Assembly (NCBI GenBank): GCA_014607495.2
Contig: CP053170.1
Span: 3,100,001 to 3,164,000 of the forward strand
Origin: Carposina sasakii
Taxonomy: Eukaryota > Arthropoda > Insecta > Lepidoptera > Carposinidae
Direction: 5' to 3'
Length of the DNA stretch: 64,000 nt
The notes beneath the pieces were generated by a model. The model was not told the DNA's origin and did no database searches. It was given only the letters and a program-made list of their open reading frames with translations. The translations under genes and the position numbers were made by a program. Shown here piece after piece: positions 53,191 through 63,640 of this stretch. Positions within the stretch are counted from its first letter, which is position 1. Every line of letters begins with the position of its first letter.

Positions 53191-53984
53191 TATATTATAT
53201 TAGATTAGATACTTAGTAATCTGTCAGTCAGTCGTTGAACGACAAATTTTATTTCTATAGATTAAACAGATATTTTCTGTAACACAAACCAACTGACAAT
53301 TTGAGTGCGTCTACCCTGATAAAACAACGCAAGGGCGGGCCGCTAGTTACAAACGGAAGGGCCTTCATAGTAAATTAAAAGAATCTAATTAGGTATTTTG
53401 TAAGACGAACGAAATAGATCGCCCTTTAGAGTTTGTTTCACCATATAGCTCCATTGCATGATGGCGCTAGTTATTTTGTGCACGACCACATTATCTGTGT
53501 AGTTACATACAAAAAATGTTAGTTCCAATATCAAGCACGGGAATATTTCTATGTAAGTAAATCTATGTATGTTATTTTGTATTCACAACGCATCTTTACA
53601 GTATCAGGTAGGAATCAGCTACCTTTGCTCTAAGACGAATCGTTTGAATTGTACATATATTAATAGGAAATTTGTTCATTTACCAACAGAGCACGTTTGG
53701 TTAGACATTCCGCCACATTTTTGACAAATAACGCTTTGCGCAGATCAGTGCCACAAAAAGGGCAGTGGCACCGGTGCCCAGGCACAGGGCGTAAACTCTG
53801 GAGAGCGCAAGAATGGCCAGACCAGGCAGGACTGCAGGACTAAATAGGGCGCAGTTATAGAAGCTCGCACTGTGAGGGCACAGAGAAGGTTATTTACGGC
53901 ACTGGCGCAGATCACACGACATGCGCAAGAGCGTACCCAAATTCAACGTAAAGAGAGAGACAGTTTCTAGCAATAGATATTTGA
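53191..53984. other. No supported gene
   Basis: Contains CGCAGATCAGTGCCAC and GGCGCAGATCACACG, similar words 190 bp apart; no ORF with recognisable domain. Confidence 0.35.
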
Positions 53985-54085
53985 AAATTACATCGTTTCC
54001 TAGCATTTTTTTTCATAATCTTACTTTATTTGATGTATAGAGTACGTACCCTTCGTTAAGGGTGGCAACTAAAAAACACCCTGTA
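53985..54085 (+). mobile_element. Family A MITE, 3'-end fragment A17
   Basis: From TTACATCGTTTCCTAGCATT to AAAAACACCCTGTA; the left three-quarters are missing. Confidence 0.8.
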
Positions 54086-54363
54086 TAGCTTGGTGCGTAG
54101 CGTAGGGGCACGGCAAAAGGCTAGGCAATGGCTAATGACTCTTTGCTATCGGCTGTACTTGTAGTTATTCAAACGCGTCATCTCTACCAAATCTGTGCAG
54201 GCCCTAATCTCTCAAAATGAAAATGAATGCATAGAGAAACAATAAGGAAAAAGGCAAAGCTCCGTAGTTTTCCTCCCAAATAATTTTCCATTAGTAAAAG
54301 AATTAAATGGTTCACCTATTGACTTTTGATCTTCCGTCTAAATTTACCTTAATCAGGTAGTTA

Positions 54364-55083
54364 TAGGGTTGCCAGATCCGGGATTGTCCCGGAATTTAGA
54401 GTCTTGTCCCGTGTCCAGTAATGAGACCTTATTGTCCCGGATTCTGAAAACCTACTAGTTTTGTAACAAAATAAACTAACAACGAATGACACGGCTGACA
54501 TGTCTGTGGGAAGTCGTAATCATAATTAGTATTGTACTATATTTCGGGACTCTGTACTACTGTTGAAAAAACAATAGCACGCAAAAATACTATATTTCAG
54601 TACAAAAGAATGTTTGTTTAGTACATTTTGCAACATTAAAACTAGGTTCTGGATTACGCTTATAATACTTCGTGGCACAGAATCTCGGTATACTTAGGTT
54701 ATATTTTTCAAGAAATGAAAGCTAATTTACGTACGGAAAAATGAAAAAATATCGCGCTCGCTACGCTCGCGCACCTTAGAGTTTTACTACGTAACGTAAC
54801 GGGTGGCGCGCGGTAGAGAGGTACTTATTTACTCCGCCCGCGCTTGCGACTTTACTACCAGATTTAAGTCTAAACTGGATCTTAAAATTATAACTGGCGT
54901 TAATTACCTCCTAATTACGTATGTAAAAAAGTATGTACTTGAGAACCAATGGCTTCTTTTTTTTGCAAATAAAAATCTAGAAAAAATAAAAACAAAAACA
55001 AGATAATTTTTCCATAGTAAACAACCCGATACTGTTGTCTTGGAATTGTCCCGGATTTGATAAGTTTCTATCTGGCAACCCTA
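54364..55083. mobile_element. 720-bp TIR element, hAT-like ends
   Basis: TAGGGTTGCCAGATCCGGGA at the left and TCTATCTGGCAACCCTA at the right are inverted. Subterminal TTGTCCCGGA words repeat on both sides. A 67-codon frame inside shows no transposase signature. No clean 8-bp duplication. Confidence 0.65.
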
Positions 55084-55440
55084 GGTTCATCAGGAGTTAC
55101 ATTCTACCTGATGCCAACCGTCTTATAGAATTCTAAATAAGAAAATTTATGTGGAAAGCAACTAGCTGTAAAGGAGGCAATAAAATAAGATAAGGACATT
55201 TATTTAGAAGGCAACTATCATAAGATTACCTTACTGAGATAATTACTGTTTTCGTGTGGACACCGAATTTAGAGTGGACTTGATGGATTTTTCAGGATTA
55301 TTTCACATTATTCTATCCTAAACCTACCTAATGCTTGTTTTTTGTCTTAGGAAAAGGGTGAGTTAACAGTCGACGTCTAAAGTTAGACACTACTTAAAAA
55401 TTACATTTGATTATTAATATTATTTATTTATTTTATTCTT
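55084..55440. other. No supported feature
   Basis: Nothing recognised. Confidence 0.35.
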
Positions 55441-55558
55441 TACATGTTCATGAACAGGAATGTTCATACAATATTGTATGTTTAGAAATCCATACTCTCT
55501 GTAGTAGGCTTTTTACATAGCTTTTCGCTTAACATACCCTTTTTGTTACATCCTGTAT
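55441..55558 (+). mobile_element. Right half of a family B element
   Basis: AGGAATGTTCATACAATA through TTTTCGCTTAACATACCC to TTACATCCTGTA. Confidence 0.65.
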
Positions 55559-55710
55559 CATCATCATCATTTACAGCCCTGAGAAGTCCACTGCTGGACA
55601 TAGGCCTCCCCCAACAACCCCCACTCCGACCGGTCGGAAGCAGCCTGCATCCAACCGACGCCCGCGATCTTGGCCAGGTCGTCCGTCCACCTCGCGAGTG
55701 GCCTTCCCAC
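55559..55710 (-). pseudogene. 5'-truncated RTE LINE, last part of ORF2
   Basis: The minus strand reads KATREVDG- or RPLARWTDDLAK-type sequence, then EAYVQQWTSQG and stop, as at 8746-9147. The simple tail is ATGATGATGATG. It is flanked by CCTGTAT at 55552-55558 and 55711-55717, a 7-bp or longer duplication at the end of the B element. 152 bp only. Confidence 0.75.
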
Positions 55711-55992
55711 CCTGTATAAATTTATTAAAATCCCGACGGTCGTTTGCCATAGCCGGTCCGCTATAACTGGGAATGTCTCTAAAACTTGAGAATTTCGCTG
55801 TCGCAATTTCGGCATCGTCTGTGAAGAAAAGTTCAATTTTCACAAAAGGGGGACAAAACTAAATTTCAGGTAGCCTTGACATTCATTAGTATTTATTTAC
55901 CTATAGGTAATATTATTTAACGTTTTTCAGATTGATTGTAGATAGGTTATTATTACAGGATACAATATATAATTTTATATATTAATTTTATA

Positions 55993-56370
55993 CACAGGGT
56001 GATTTTTGGTCGTCAACGTTCCCGAAAACTACGGAATCTCCTCATCATCACGATCATTTTTCTCCATGGAAGCATACCTGGGAAGTGTCTGGTTCCCAAG
56101 ATATTAGGGTCCAAAGTTGAGTAAATAGACTGCGTTTTTCTGCATAAATGCACATAGACGCGCGTAGCAAGATTTTTTCTCGAGAAATGATTAATATCTG
56201 TCTATGAAAAAACTAGCATAAACACTGGACACTATAAATTTCGCCCGATCAAGTAATAAATAATAAAAAAAACACTTTTTTTCCCAGCATTTTTTTGGCA
56301 TAAACTTACTTTATTTGATCTATAAAGTACGTACCCTTCGTTAAGGGTGGCAACGAAAAAACATTCTGTA
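55993..56370 (+). mobile_element. Family A MITE, copy A18
   Basis: CACAGGGTGATTTTTGGTCG to AAAACATTCTGTA; complete, close to consensus. Confidence 0.85.
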
Positions 56371-57370
56371 TAATAAATATTTAAGTATCTAGATAATATT
56401 TGCGGAAATGGAAATTACGAACAATTTTCCTCAATAATTGTGAATTATTCCACTCGAATAATATTAAAATAGGTACATAACCATTATTAGGCATTGTGTA
56501 TGTACAGGGTGTGGCAGAAGTGTTACCTAATATGGTAACTCTAAATTAGGCGAATGCTGTAAAAAGATCTATTCGTATATTTATAAGGATTTTATTACTT
56601 CTTCAGTATGTTATGAATCTAAATACTTACCTATACAGGGTGTAGGTGACAGCCAGGCAAATACTGAAATGCTAAACAAAACCTTTATACATCGTTCACC
56701 GAACTTTTTGGAGATTTAACCTTAGGCTATAGGACAAAATTGTTAGTTGGGATCGTATTGCGCTAAATTTTGACAACGTTTAGCCAAAGATAGACGTTAA
56801 AAATGTCTGGAACGCTGTCAAATGAACAGCCAAACCAAAGCTAAAACAAAACAAAAACTATTCATCCAAATGTTACAAACGTTGTCATTTTGCACGATTG
56901 CCCTCCTGGACGTGGACGATTATCGCAAAAGCGAAGTACGTAGGGAAGACCCTAGACAATTAATCAATGAATAAACGTTGTTTGATACCTCCTTTATGAT
57001 CCTGCAGTTGTGGCTACCCAATTTCGGCCGTTTGTGTTATGCATACATGTATGTTATGCTAAGTACCTCTTTTTATCACCTCCATGAGTGTGAGCACATG
57101 AGACATTTTGTTCTTTAACAAAATATGTAGGTATAAGGACACTTTTGACCTTGGTACATTCACTGGATATAAATAGAACTTCACATTTGAACCATCACTC
57201 AGGCACTTGGTAATTCCGGCTGCGCCAGGGCTGTCAGTGCTGTCACATCCCGATATGCTTACGAATACAGTTAGTGAGTATTACTTTTAAATCAACATCA
57301 GATAAACACATTACCTTCCTTTGCATCGTGCAGTCAGGTCGAAAAAGCCGACTAGGATTGCAGGATCGTA
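56371..57370. other. No supported gene; one family J end
   Basis: TACAGGGTGTAGGTGACAGC at 56634 is a family J end. A GTACAGGGTGTGGCAGAAG word at 56502 may be another TACAGGG-type end. No exon recognised. Confidence 0.4.
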
Positions 57371-57740
57371 GCTGTCTTCAGCCTATTGCAGTCCACTGCT
57401 GGACGTAGGCCTCCCCCAGTGTACACCACATGGCTCGATCTCCCGTTTTTGCCATCCAGTCACTACCAGCCGTCCTCTTTAAGCCATCGGTCCATCTGGC
57501 CAGAGGGCGCCCAACGCTACGCTTGCCTAGGCGCGGTCTCCATTCGAGAACCCGTTTACTCCACCGTCCATCGGTTCTACGACAGATGTGGCCTGCCCAC
57601 TGCTATTTCAGTCTGCTACATTTCGAGACTATGTTTGAATTTGGTCTTTTGCCGGGTAATCTCGTTTGAAACTTTGTCCATTAGCGATATTCCGAGCTAT
57701 ATTGACCTTTCTATAGCTCTCTGAGTGACATGCAATCGGT
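57371..57740 (-). pseudogene. RTE LINE ORF2 C-terminus, longest degraded copy of this lineage
   Basis: The minus strand shows an RTE C-terminal end with several stops: QKTKFKHSLEM-like and RPHLS-like pieces, an ETAPRQA piece, then GRSSHVVYTGGGLRPAVDC and stop. It is the best reference here for the many TGCAGTCCACTGCTGGACG fragments. Inactive. Confidence 0.6.
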
Positions 57741-58089
57741 GAGCCAGCTCCACCGTCAGTAACATTTATTAGCAACTTTTACTAAGGGGCTATCACTGAA
57801 ATCGCTAGGGTAGTAAATCCCACAGCCACATGTTGCATATCAGGCCAGGGCCAAATAGCAGGCCAGATGTTAATGATGCAACAGTGACAAGTATAAAAAG
57901 GACAAACTTGTAATTGAAATGTTATTTGTAGCAAGCAACCCTAACAGATACTCGGAGACATTTCTTACCTACTCACAGTTACTCAATTAGCACAGTACAT
58001 TGTAAAAGTGCATCGAACTCGGCAAACCTTAGTTACTAGATCCCTGGCAGTACCTACACGAAGAATACATACATACCTACATAGGTAGA

Positions 58090-58215
58090 TATAGTCACGC
58101 CCATTATCCCCAAAGAGGTTGGGCAGAAGTGTGCAAATTATACACCCGGTTAGCCCATCAAGTCCCACGTGGTAAGGGGTGGGCCTACCGCCGCTTCTCG
58201 GGAACAAATACAACA
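58090..58215 (-). repeat. Retroposon K-like fragment
   Basis: ATAGTCACGCCCATTATCCC through AAGTCCCACGTGGTAAGGGG. Confidence 0.45.
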
Positions 58216-58689
58216 ATCTAGCGACCAGCAACAAATCCAGTGGGACACGTTTCCGGGGCATTCTAAATAGGTTTTATAAGCTATTTAGCGCCAGAGCCTC
58301 GTCCGTTAAATAGCAGGGTGCACCACGGGCAGATGAGGTTGACTTTGGGTCCTAAGGTGACAGTCGAACCCCTACACACGAATAATACCAGGTTTTTTAT
58401 ATAGCCGGTGATGATAAATCTCCAGCTACTCGAGCGCGACGGGAAAGTATTGGAATGTTGCGAGGAAGTGCTTAAATGAAAATAAATGAAGCCAATTTAT
58501 GGCGGTAAAGCTGAACCTCAGAATAATTATGAGTCTTCGCTGCGAGCGGAGCATCGATGTAGTGGTTTTGATACAGATTAAGTGGCAGTAGGTACCTACA
58601 TTACAGGGTGCTAGGTTACTCTCCATATCATTTGCTGACGCGCTTGAGTAACGCGCAAAATCCCCTCTTGGCCTCCCCTACTAATCTTG
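58216..58689. other. No supported feature
   Basis: Small frames only; GGGTCCTAAGGTGACAGTCGA also occurs in degraded form near 40590. Confidence 0.35.
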
Positions 58690-58795
58690 TCTTCAGCCTA
58701 TTGCAGTCCACTACTGGACGTAGGCCTCCCCCAGGGCATAGAGGAAAGGGCACGCCACAAGGCTACTGCCATAGGGGGTTTTTGCTCATAGTCAC
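58690..58795 (-). repeat. RTE-type LINE 3' fragment
   Basis: CTTCAGCCTATTGCAGTCCA to GGGGGTTTTTGCTCATAGTC. Confidence 0.5.
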
Positions 58796-59438
58796 ACAAA
58801 TACAAATTCTACTATTCAGGGCAAGGGTCGAACATAAAGTTAGTCAAGTAATTCATCATCACGACTGTAATCAAACATCCAAATACCAAAAGACGTCATT
58901 CCATTGTTTCTTGGAGATCAGTAGACACTAGAAATGAAATGTAAATTTTGTCGTAATAATACATGCAGTAGGTACCTTAGTGATGGCTGCACATTGGTTA
59001 CCGTGAGCTACCTGGTGGCCAAGGGATCCAAAAGGACCTACAGACCTAACGGCTATTTTTTTTAACAATTCATAGAGATAATCACTCATTGAAACTCGAT
59101 TAATAGTAAAATTGCTTCGGTATTTTGAACCCCCGTTCTTCGCGTTCCAAGAATTTAAGTCAATATCTGGGTGCTACCTCCCTAAAATACATACCTACCT
59201 ACCTTCGTAGCTACCTACCTACTACAAGATCCACAAAGTACTTCACTGCATTTCAGCTGTAAACTTTACCAGAATTTGGCGACTGACTAAACTGTTAACA
59301 AAACAGAAGTACAGATAGGTAATGTACCTACTTGTATATGTTTTGCATAAATTATCTTCTATGACCTACCTCTACACACGTATTATCTAGGTACATTAGA
59401 TAATCTTGAATACCCTAGACAACTATTATACCTATACC
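58796..59438. other. No supported feature
   Basis: TACCTACCTACC-type simple sequence near 59195-59225; no gene. Confidence 0.35.
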
Positions 59439-59784
59439 TACAGGATGATTTTTGGTCGTCAACGTTCCCGAAAACTACGGAATCTCCTCATCATCACGAT
59501 CATTTTTCTCCATGGAAGCATACCTTTAGATATTAATTGAGTAAATAGACTGCGTTTTTCTGCATAAATGCACATAGACGCGCGTACCAAGATTTTTTCA
59601 CGAGAAATATCTGTCTATGATAAAACTAGTATAAACACTGGACACTATAAATTTCGCCCCAATCAAGTATTTTTTATTTTTATTTACATCGTTTCCCAGC
59701 ATTTCTTTTTGGCATAAACTTACTTTATTTGACGTACAGAGTGCGTACCCTTCGTTAAGGGTGGCAACGATAAAACATTCTGTA
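59439..59784 (+). mobile_element. Family A MITE, copy A19
   Basis: TACAGGATGATTTTTGGTCG to AAAACATTCTGTA; lacks the GGGAAGTGTCTGG part and a few bases of the CACGAGAAAT block. Confidence 0.85.
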
Positions 59785-59834
59785 TAATCTGTTACCTAGG
59801 TTTATAAAGGAACTCGGGCATTTTGTATTGCTAA

Positions 59835-59945
59835 AGCTGGCAATCACTGTACATTTTACATCTATCCCCGTTATGCTTAACGTGCCTGTGGGATCTCCCA
59901 ATGATCCTGCAGTTCTGGCTACACCATTTCGGAAAGTAGCCGTGT
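59835..59945 (-). repeat. Interspersed repeat F, head part
   Basis: TCTATCCCCGTTATGCTTAAC to TCTGGCTACACCATTTCGG, reverse orientation. Confidence 0.5.
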
Positions 59946-59956
59946 GTATATTTAGT

Positions 59957-60190
59957 ACTAGTGGACGCCCGCGACTTCGTCCACGTGGACTGCAGAAAAA
60001 ACAAAATGTCGAAATTATCCGGGATAAAAATATTTTCCCGAGATAAAAAGTAGGCTATGTGTTAATCCAGGGTGTCAGCTAATTCCATACCAAATTTTAT
60101 TAAAATCGCTCCAGCCGTTTTTTACGTGAAAGAGTAACAAACATCCATCCATCTATACTCACAAACTTACGCGTTTATAATATTAGTAAG
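59957..60190 (-). repeat. Helitron-like short repeat, complete copy
   Basis: ACTAGTGGACGCCCGCGACT to GCGTTTATAATATTAGTAAG. Both ends match the plus copy at 45000-45412, so the boundaries are firm. Confidence 0.6.
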
Positions 60191-60204
60191 ATGTATATTG
60201 TCGT

Positions 60205-60360
60205 CGTCAGCCTATTGCAGTCCACTGCTGGACGTAGGCCTACCCCAAAGCACGCTACACGGCTTGATCTCCCGTTTTTGCCATCCAGTCACTGCCAGCC
60301 AGCCGCCCTCTTTAAGTCATCGGTCCATCTGGCCGGAGGGCGTCCAGCAGTATGTAAAGT
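60205..60360 (-). repeat. RTE-type LINE 3' fragment
   Basis: GTCAGCCTATTGCAGTCCAC to CATCTGGCCGGAGGGCGTCC. Confidence 0.5.
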
Positions 60361-61219
60361 CAGTCAGAAATGCTGAACAAGTTACTACTCGCAGGAAATG
60401 TATTTTTGATTTGATATCAGTAGTAATCTTTGCTTTTCGCGCCAATTGTATCGGGCGATCCTGTGACTAATTAAATGCCTTAAATGGGCTTATTGGTTAT
60501 TGTGTGATACATTGCTATTTTATGGATTACTTGTGACTCTCCATTAGGGTTGATCAGTTAACTGAACTTTTTTGAAAGCAATCTTTTTTAAATCATCTTT
60601 TGGTTTAAATTTTATTTTTAAGTCATTATCTAAGGCCTAATTGAACGAACTAAATTATTTTTTCCTGAAAATATCACGGAAAGTTTTGGAATTTTCCAAT
60701 GAAAGTTTTCAGTGTTTTCAGAATCATAGTCGAAGTCAATATTTTCCTGGCTATCACAAACAACCTGTATATGTTATAAAAATTATCTTTTCCAGTCAAT
60801 GCTTTACAATTTTTTCAATGTTTTCACATTACTTATTTAACAAGCAAAGACGCCACTGCATTTATTTAGGCAGTAATTTGCAATATAAATATTTGCTCAA
60901 TATTTGCATGATTTTTGTGTTTGTACACTATATAAAAAATTACTTAGGCAAGTATTTACTTACAAGCCATTACAACCTAAAACGAATTACTTATTACCTA
61001 CTGAATCCTACACTGTTTCCAGCTTTTGTGGTAGCGTCACACTCGTGGAAAAAAAGGGGCAGATCGCCAGTTAGGTAGGTATACCTACATAATAAACTGG
61101 CAGTAGTTCTGCAGAAAGAGACCAACAATAAAAATCGAGTTCCGAGATATTGACGTTTAAAGTTTCTTTTTTTTTTTTTAAAGTTTCCTTACGTTTTTCC
61201 TAAAAGTTATTTATGCCAT
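60361..61219. other. No supported gene; one family J-like end
   Basis: ATATTTTCCTGGCTATCACA then CCTGTA at 60740-60770 is a family J end. The 145-codon frame at 60641-61078 has no domain. Confidence 0.4.
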
Positions 61220-62170
61220 TTGGTAGAAATAAACTTCGTGCAGAATATTAAATAGGTTTTACAGAGATTACAGTTATTTTTCATCTAATAATCTTGGTTT
61301 AAAAACAAGTAGTCATTTCCTGCAGAATATAACATACTTATAATACCATGACCAAATGAAAACAACCAAAACTGTAGTCGTTTTCTGCTAAATATGATAT
61401 CACAAATTTTATTTTAATTGAAACGGTTATGAACGGGGCGTCCGATAAAAATTTCATTTTTTTCTAATAAACACACGCGTCACCTTAAAAAACTTACCAA
61501 AATACTTTGCTAAAAAGCAAAAAAAAAACAAGACGTTAATATTTACCTACTTATTGGAATTTGACAATCTTAAATTGTCGTGACCATAGAGTTCTAGTAT
61601 AGGTACGAGCCGAACATGGAATGACAACAAAGTTCTATGCGGATTACTAAATATTAAAAGCAAAATACGACCAAATTACGGGACGAACGGAAAACCTAAA
61701 TCGAAGAAAGTGACCATCTACGTAGTCGTTTTATGCAGAATAAAATATTGTGAACATTAGTACTATAGGTTATTACCAAAACCGACCGAGTAAAATGGCT
61801 GTTTTCTGCAGATTTAAAGATACATATTTTAGTTGAAGAATAGTTCTTCAATCAGACCAAATCGACCAAGGTGGTTGCTTTTAACTTCTTTAATACTTTA
61901 AAATTATTAATAAAGAAATGGAAAAAATTCCTCACCCGGGTGGGAATCGAACCCACGACCTCTGCATTCCGTGCCAGCGCTCTTACCACTGAGCCACCGG
62001 GTCAATTAATACTTGTTTTTTTTTCTTGTTGATAGTTTTCAGCAATTTATCAAATAATTGTGCTAAAAAATAGTCGATTTTACCAAAATATAGAGCAAAA
62101 AATCTAGTTTGTGATGGCATAGCTAACTCATTTTGGCCAAAAATGGCTTTGGTCACTTTCTGCAAAACTA
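61220..62170 (+). repeat. Dispersed degenerate repeats of a GTCGTTTTCTGCAGAATA motif
   Basis: Related words occur at about 61240, 61321, 61386, 61736, 61806 and 62158, often followed by ACCAAA or GACCAA. Spacing is irregular (about 65-70 or 350). Low confidence that this is one repeat array. Confidence 0.3.
61903..62006 (-). repeat. Short tRNA-derived SINE, family G, best-preserved stems
   Basis: Reverse complement ACCCGGTGGCTCAGTGGTAA (A box) and GTCGTGGGTTCGATTCCCAC (T arm and B box), ending CCGGGTGAGG, then TTTTTCC..TTCTTTATTAATAATTTTAA. Acceptor, D and T stems can pair; the anticodon stem is poor. Confidence 0.7.
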
Positions 62171-62819
62171 CGACCAACTATCCTCATCACTCACTCTATC
62201 TACCTAAGTATAAAAATCCGTTGCGTAGTTTTAAAAATCTAAGCAAAGGTACATTATGGACAGTTAGAGCTGCGACAACGCACGCTCCCTGTAAGTACAA
62301 ATGCCTTCATTTAGTGCATTCGTTAAATGAGGTATCTACCCACGATGGAAATGTTTCCATAACTTTGCGAACTTCGCTATCGCTCAAGAAAGTTATGTTA
62401 AGTACCTACTTATCTACATTTCTGTAACTCGTATCCATACGATGTTTGCAAAACGTGCCACCGAAATTGAATTTCACGCGACACAAAATCAATTTAGACA
62501 ATGTTCCAAGCACTATCTAACTACCTAGTAAAGTGGTTATAGGTATAGTCACATGTTAAGGCGCCTTTACACTCTCATAGAGCCTCCCAGTGACATCGAG
62601 AGCACGATGATATAACCTACCATTAGGTATAGATACCTTCTAGAAGGTAGTCCAAGTATTCCCTGTCTGAAATTCTATGTAAGCTTATTTAATTGACAGA
62701 CTAATAGACAGACATTTCACTAGATGCTTATGGGATATTCGATAAATATAACGAGTGCTCTCAAACGAGAGAATAAAATATAATATTTAAATTTAAAAAA
62801 GCAGTCGCTTAAAAATTTT
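62171..62819. other. No supported feature
   Basis: AT-rich; no recognisable gene or repeat boundary. Confidence 0.35.
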
Positions 62820-62975
62820 GACTGTCACTCTCACGGCGACGAACCTACGAGTAATGACACCTCTCAAGCTTAAATGCGACAATCCGTTTAGGCTCTATAA
62901 GTGCCAAAGAATTAATATACAAACATAGTTACACTCGAAAAACATAACCCTCCTTCTGGCGCAGTCGAGTAAAAA
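62820..62975 (-). repeat. Repeat M fragment
   Basis: GTGCCAAAGAATTAATATAC, ACTCGAAAAACATAACCCTC and GCGCAGTCGAGTAAAAA mirror 13515 and 14800-14940. Confidence 0.45.
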
Positions 62976-63249
62976 TACATTTATTACCGCAAATGTGCAA
63001 GCACCATCACAATTAATTATGTAGCCGCAAATCAGTAGGCAAATAATGATGAACATAATTAAAATTGTATTGACGACGTACCTACACGATAATGTGGCAA
63101 ACATATAAGTAAACATAGATATATACATCTCAAAATATTTGTTAAAGAAGAAACAGATAAAGTTAGATTAATGTTTAACTCAGGTAATAAGGTACGTGTC
63201 GAATAGAGCGAATCGACACGGACGTAGAATTAGCACGGTTGGTAAACTT

Positions 63250-63485
63250 GGTAAATAAACCTGTGGGTTAATATTTAATTTAGTATACCAGTTGAAGTGG
63301 AGTTTAAAAATCTTGTCAGGCAAACAAAATCTTCCAACACATAAAATTCTCGTGTCTTGACCGATTCTTATGAAAGTGTATTCGGTAGGTCTGAGAATAG
63401 GTCGTAAACTATTTATATACGCCTTCCACGCAATAAGCAACAACAAGACATCCACGCAAACGGAGCCGCGGGCAGAAGCTAGTAA
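63250..63485 (+). repeat. Helitron-like short repeat, second subfamily
   Basis: AAATTCTCGTGTCTTGACCG, GGTAGGTCTGAGAATAGGTC and the 3' end GCCGCGGGCAGAAGCTAGT. Confidence 0.5.
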
Positions 63486-63514
63486 TCTATAGATACATAT
63501 AAAACCTATCATTA

Positions 63515-63640
63515 TTTACAACCCTGAGAAGTCTACTGTTGGACATAGGCCTCCCCCAACAACCTCCACTCCGACCGGTCGGAAGCAGCCTGCATCCCAC
63601 CAACGCCCGCGACCTTGGCCAAGTCGTCCGTCCACCTATA
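63515..63640 (-). pseudogene. 5'-truncated RTE LINE, last part of ORF2
   Basis: Minus strand encodes DDLAKVAGVGWMQAASDRSE, then LLGEVVGG-like sequence toward the QQ.TSQG end with changes. Same lineage as 8746-9147 and 55559-55710. Confidence 0.65.

Noticed and set aside
60641..61078. 145-codon plus-strand open frame
   Set aside because: AT-rich low-complexity translation that overlaps a family J-like end; no recognisable motif.
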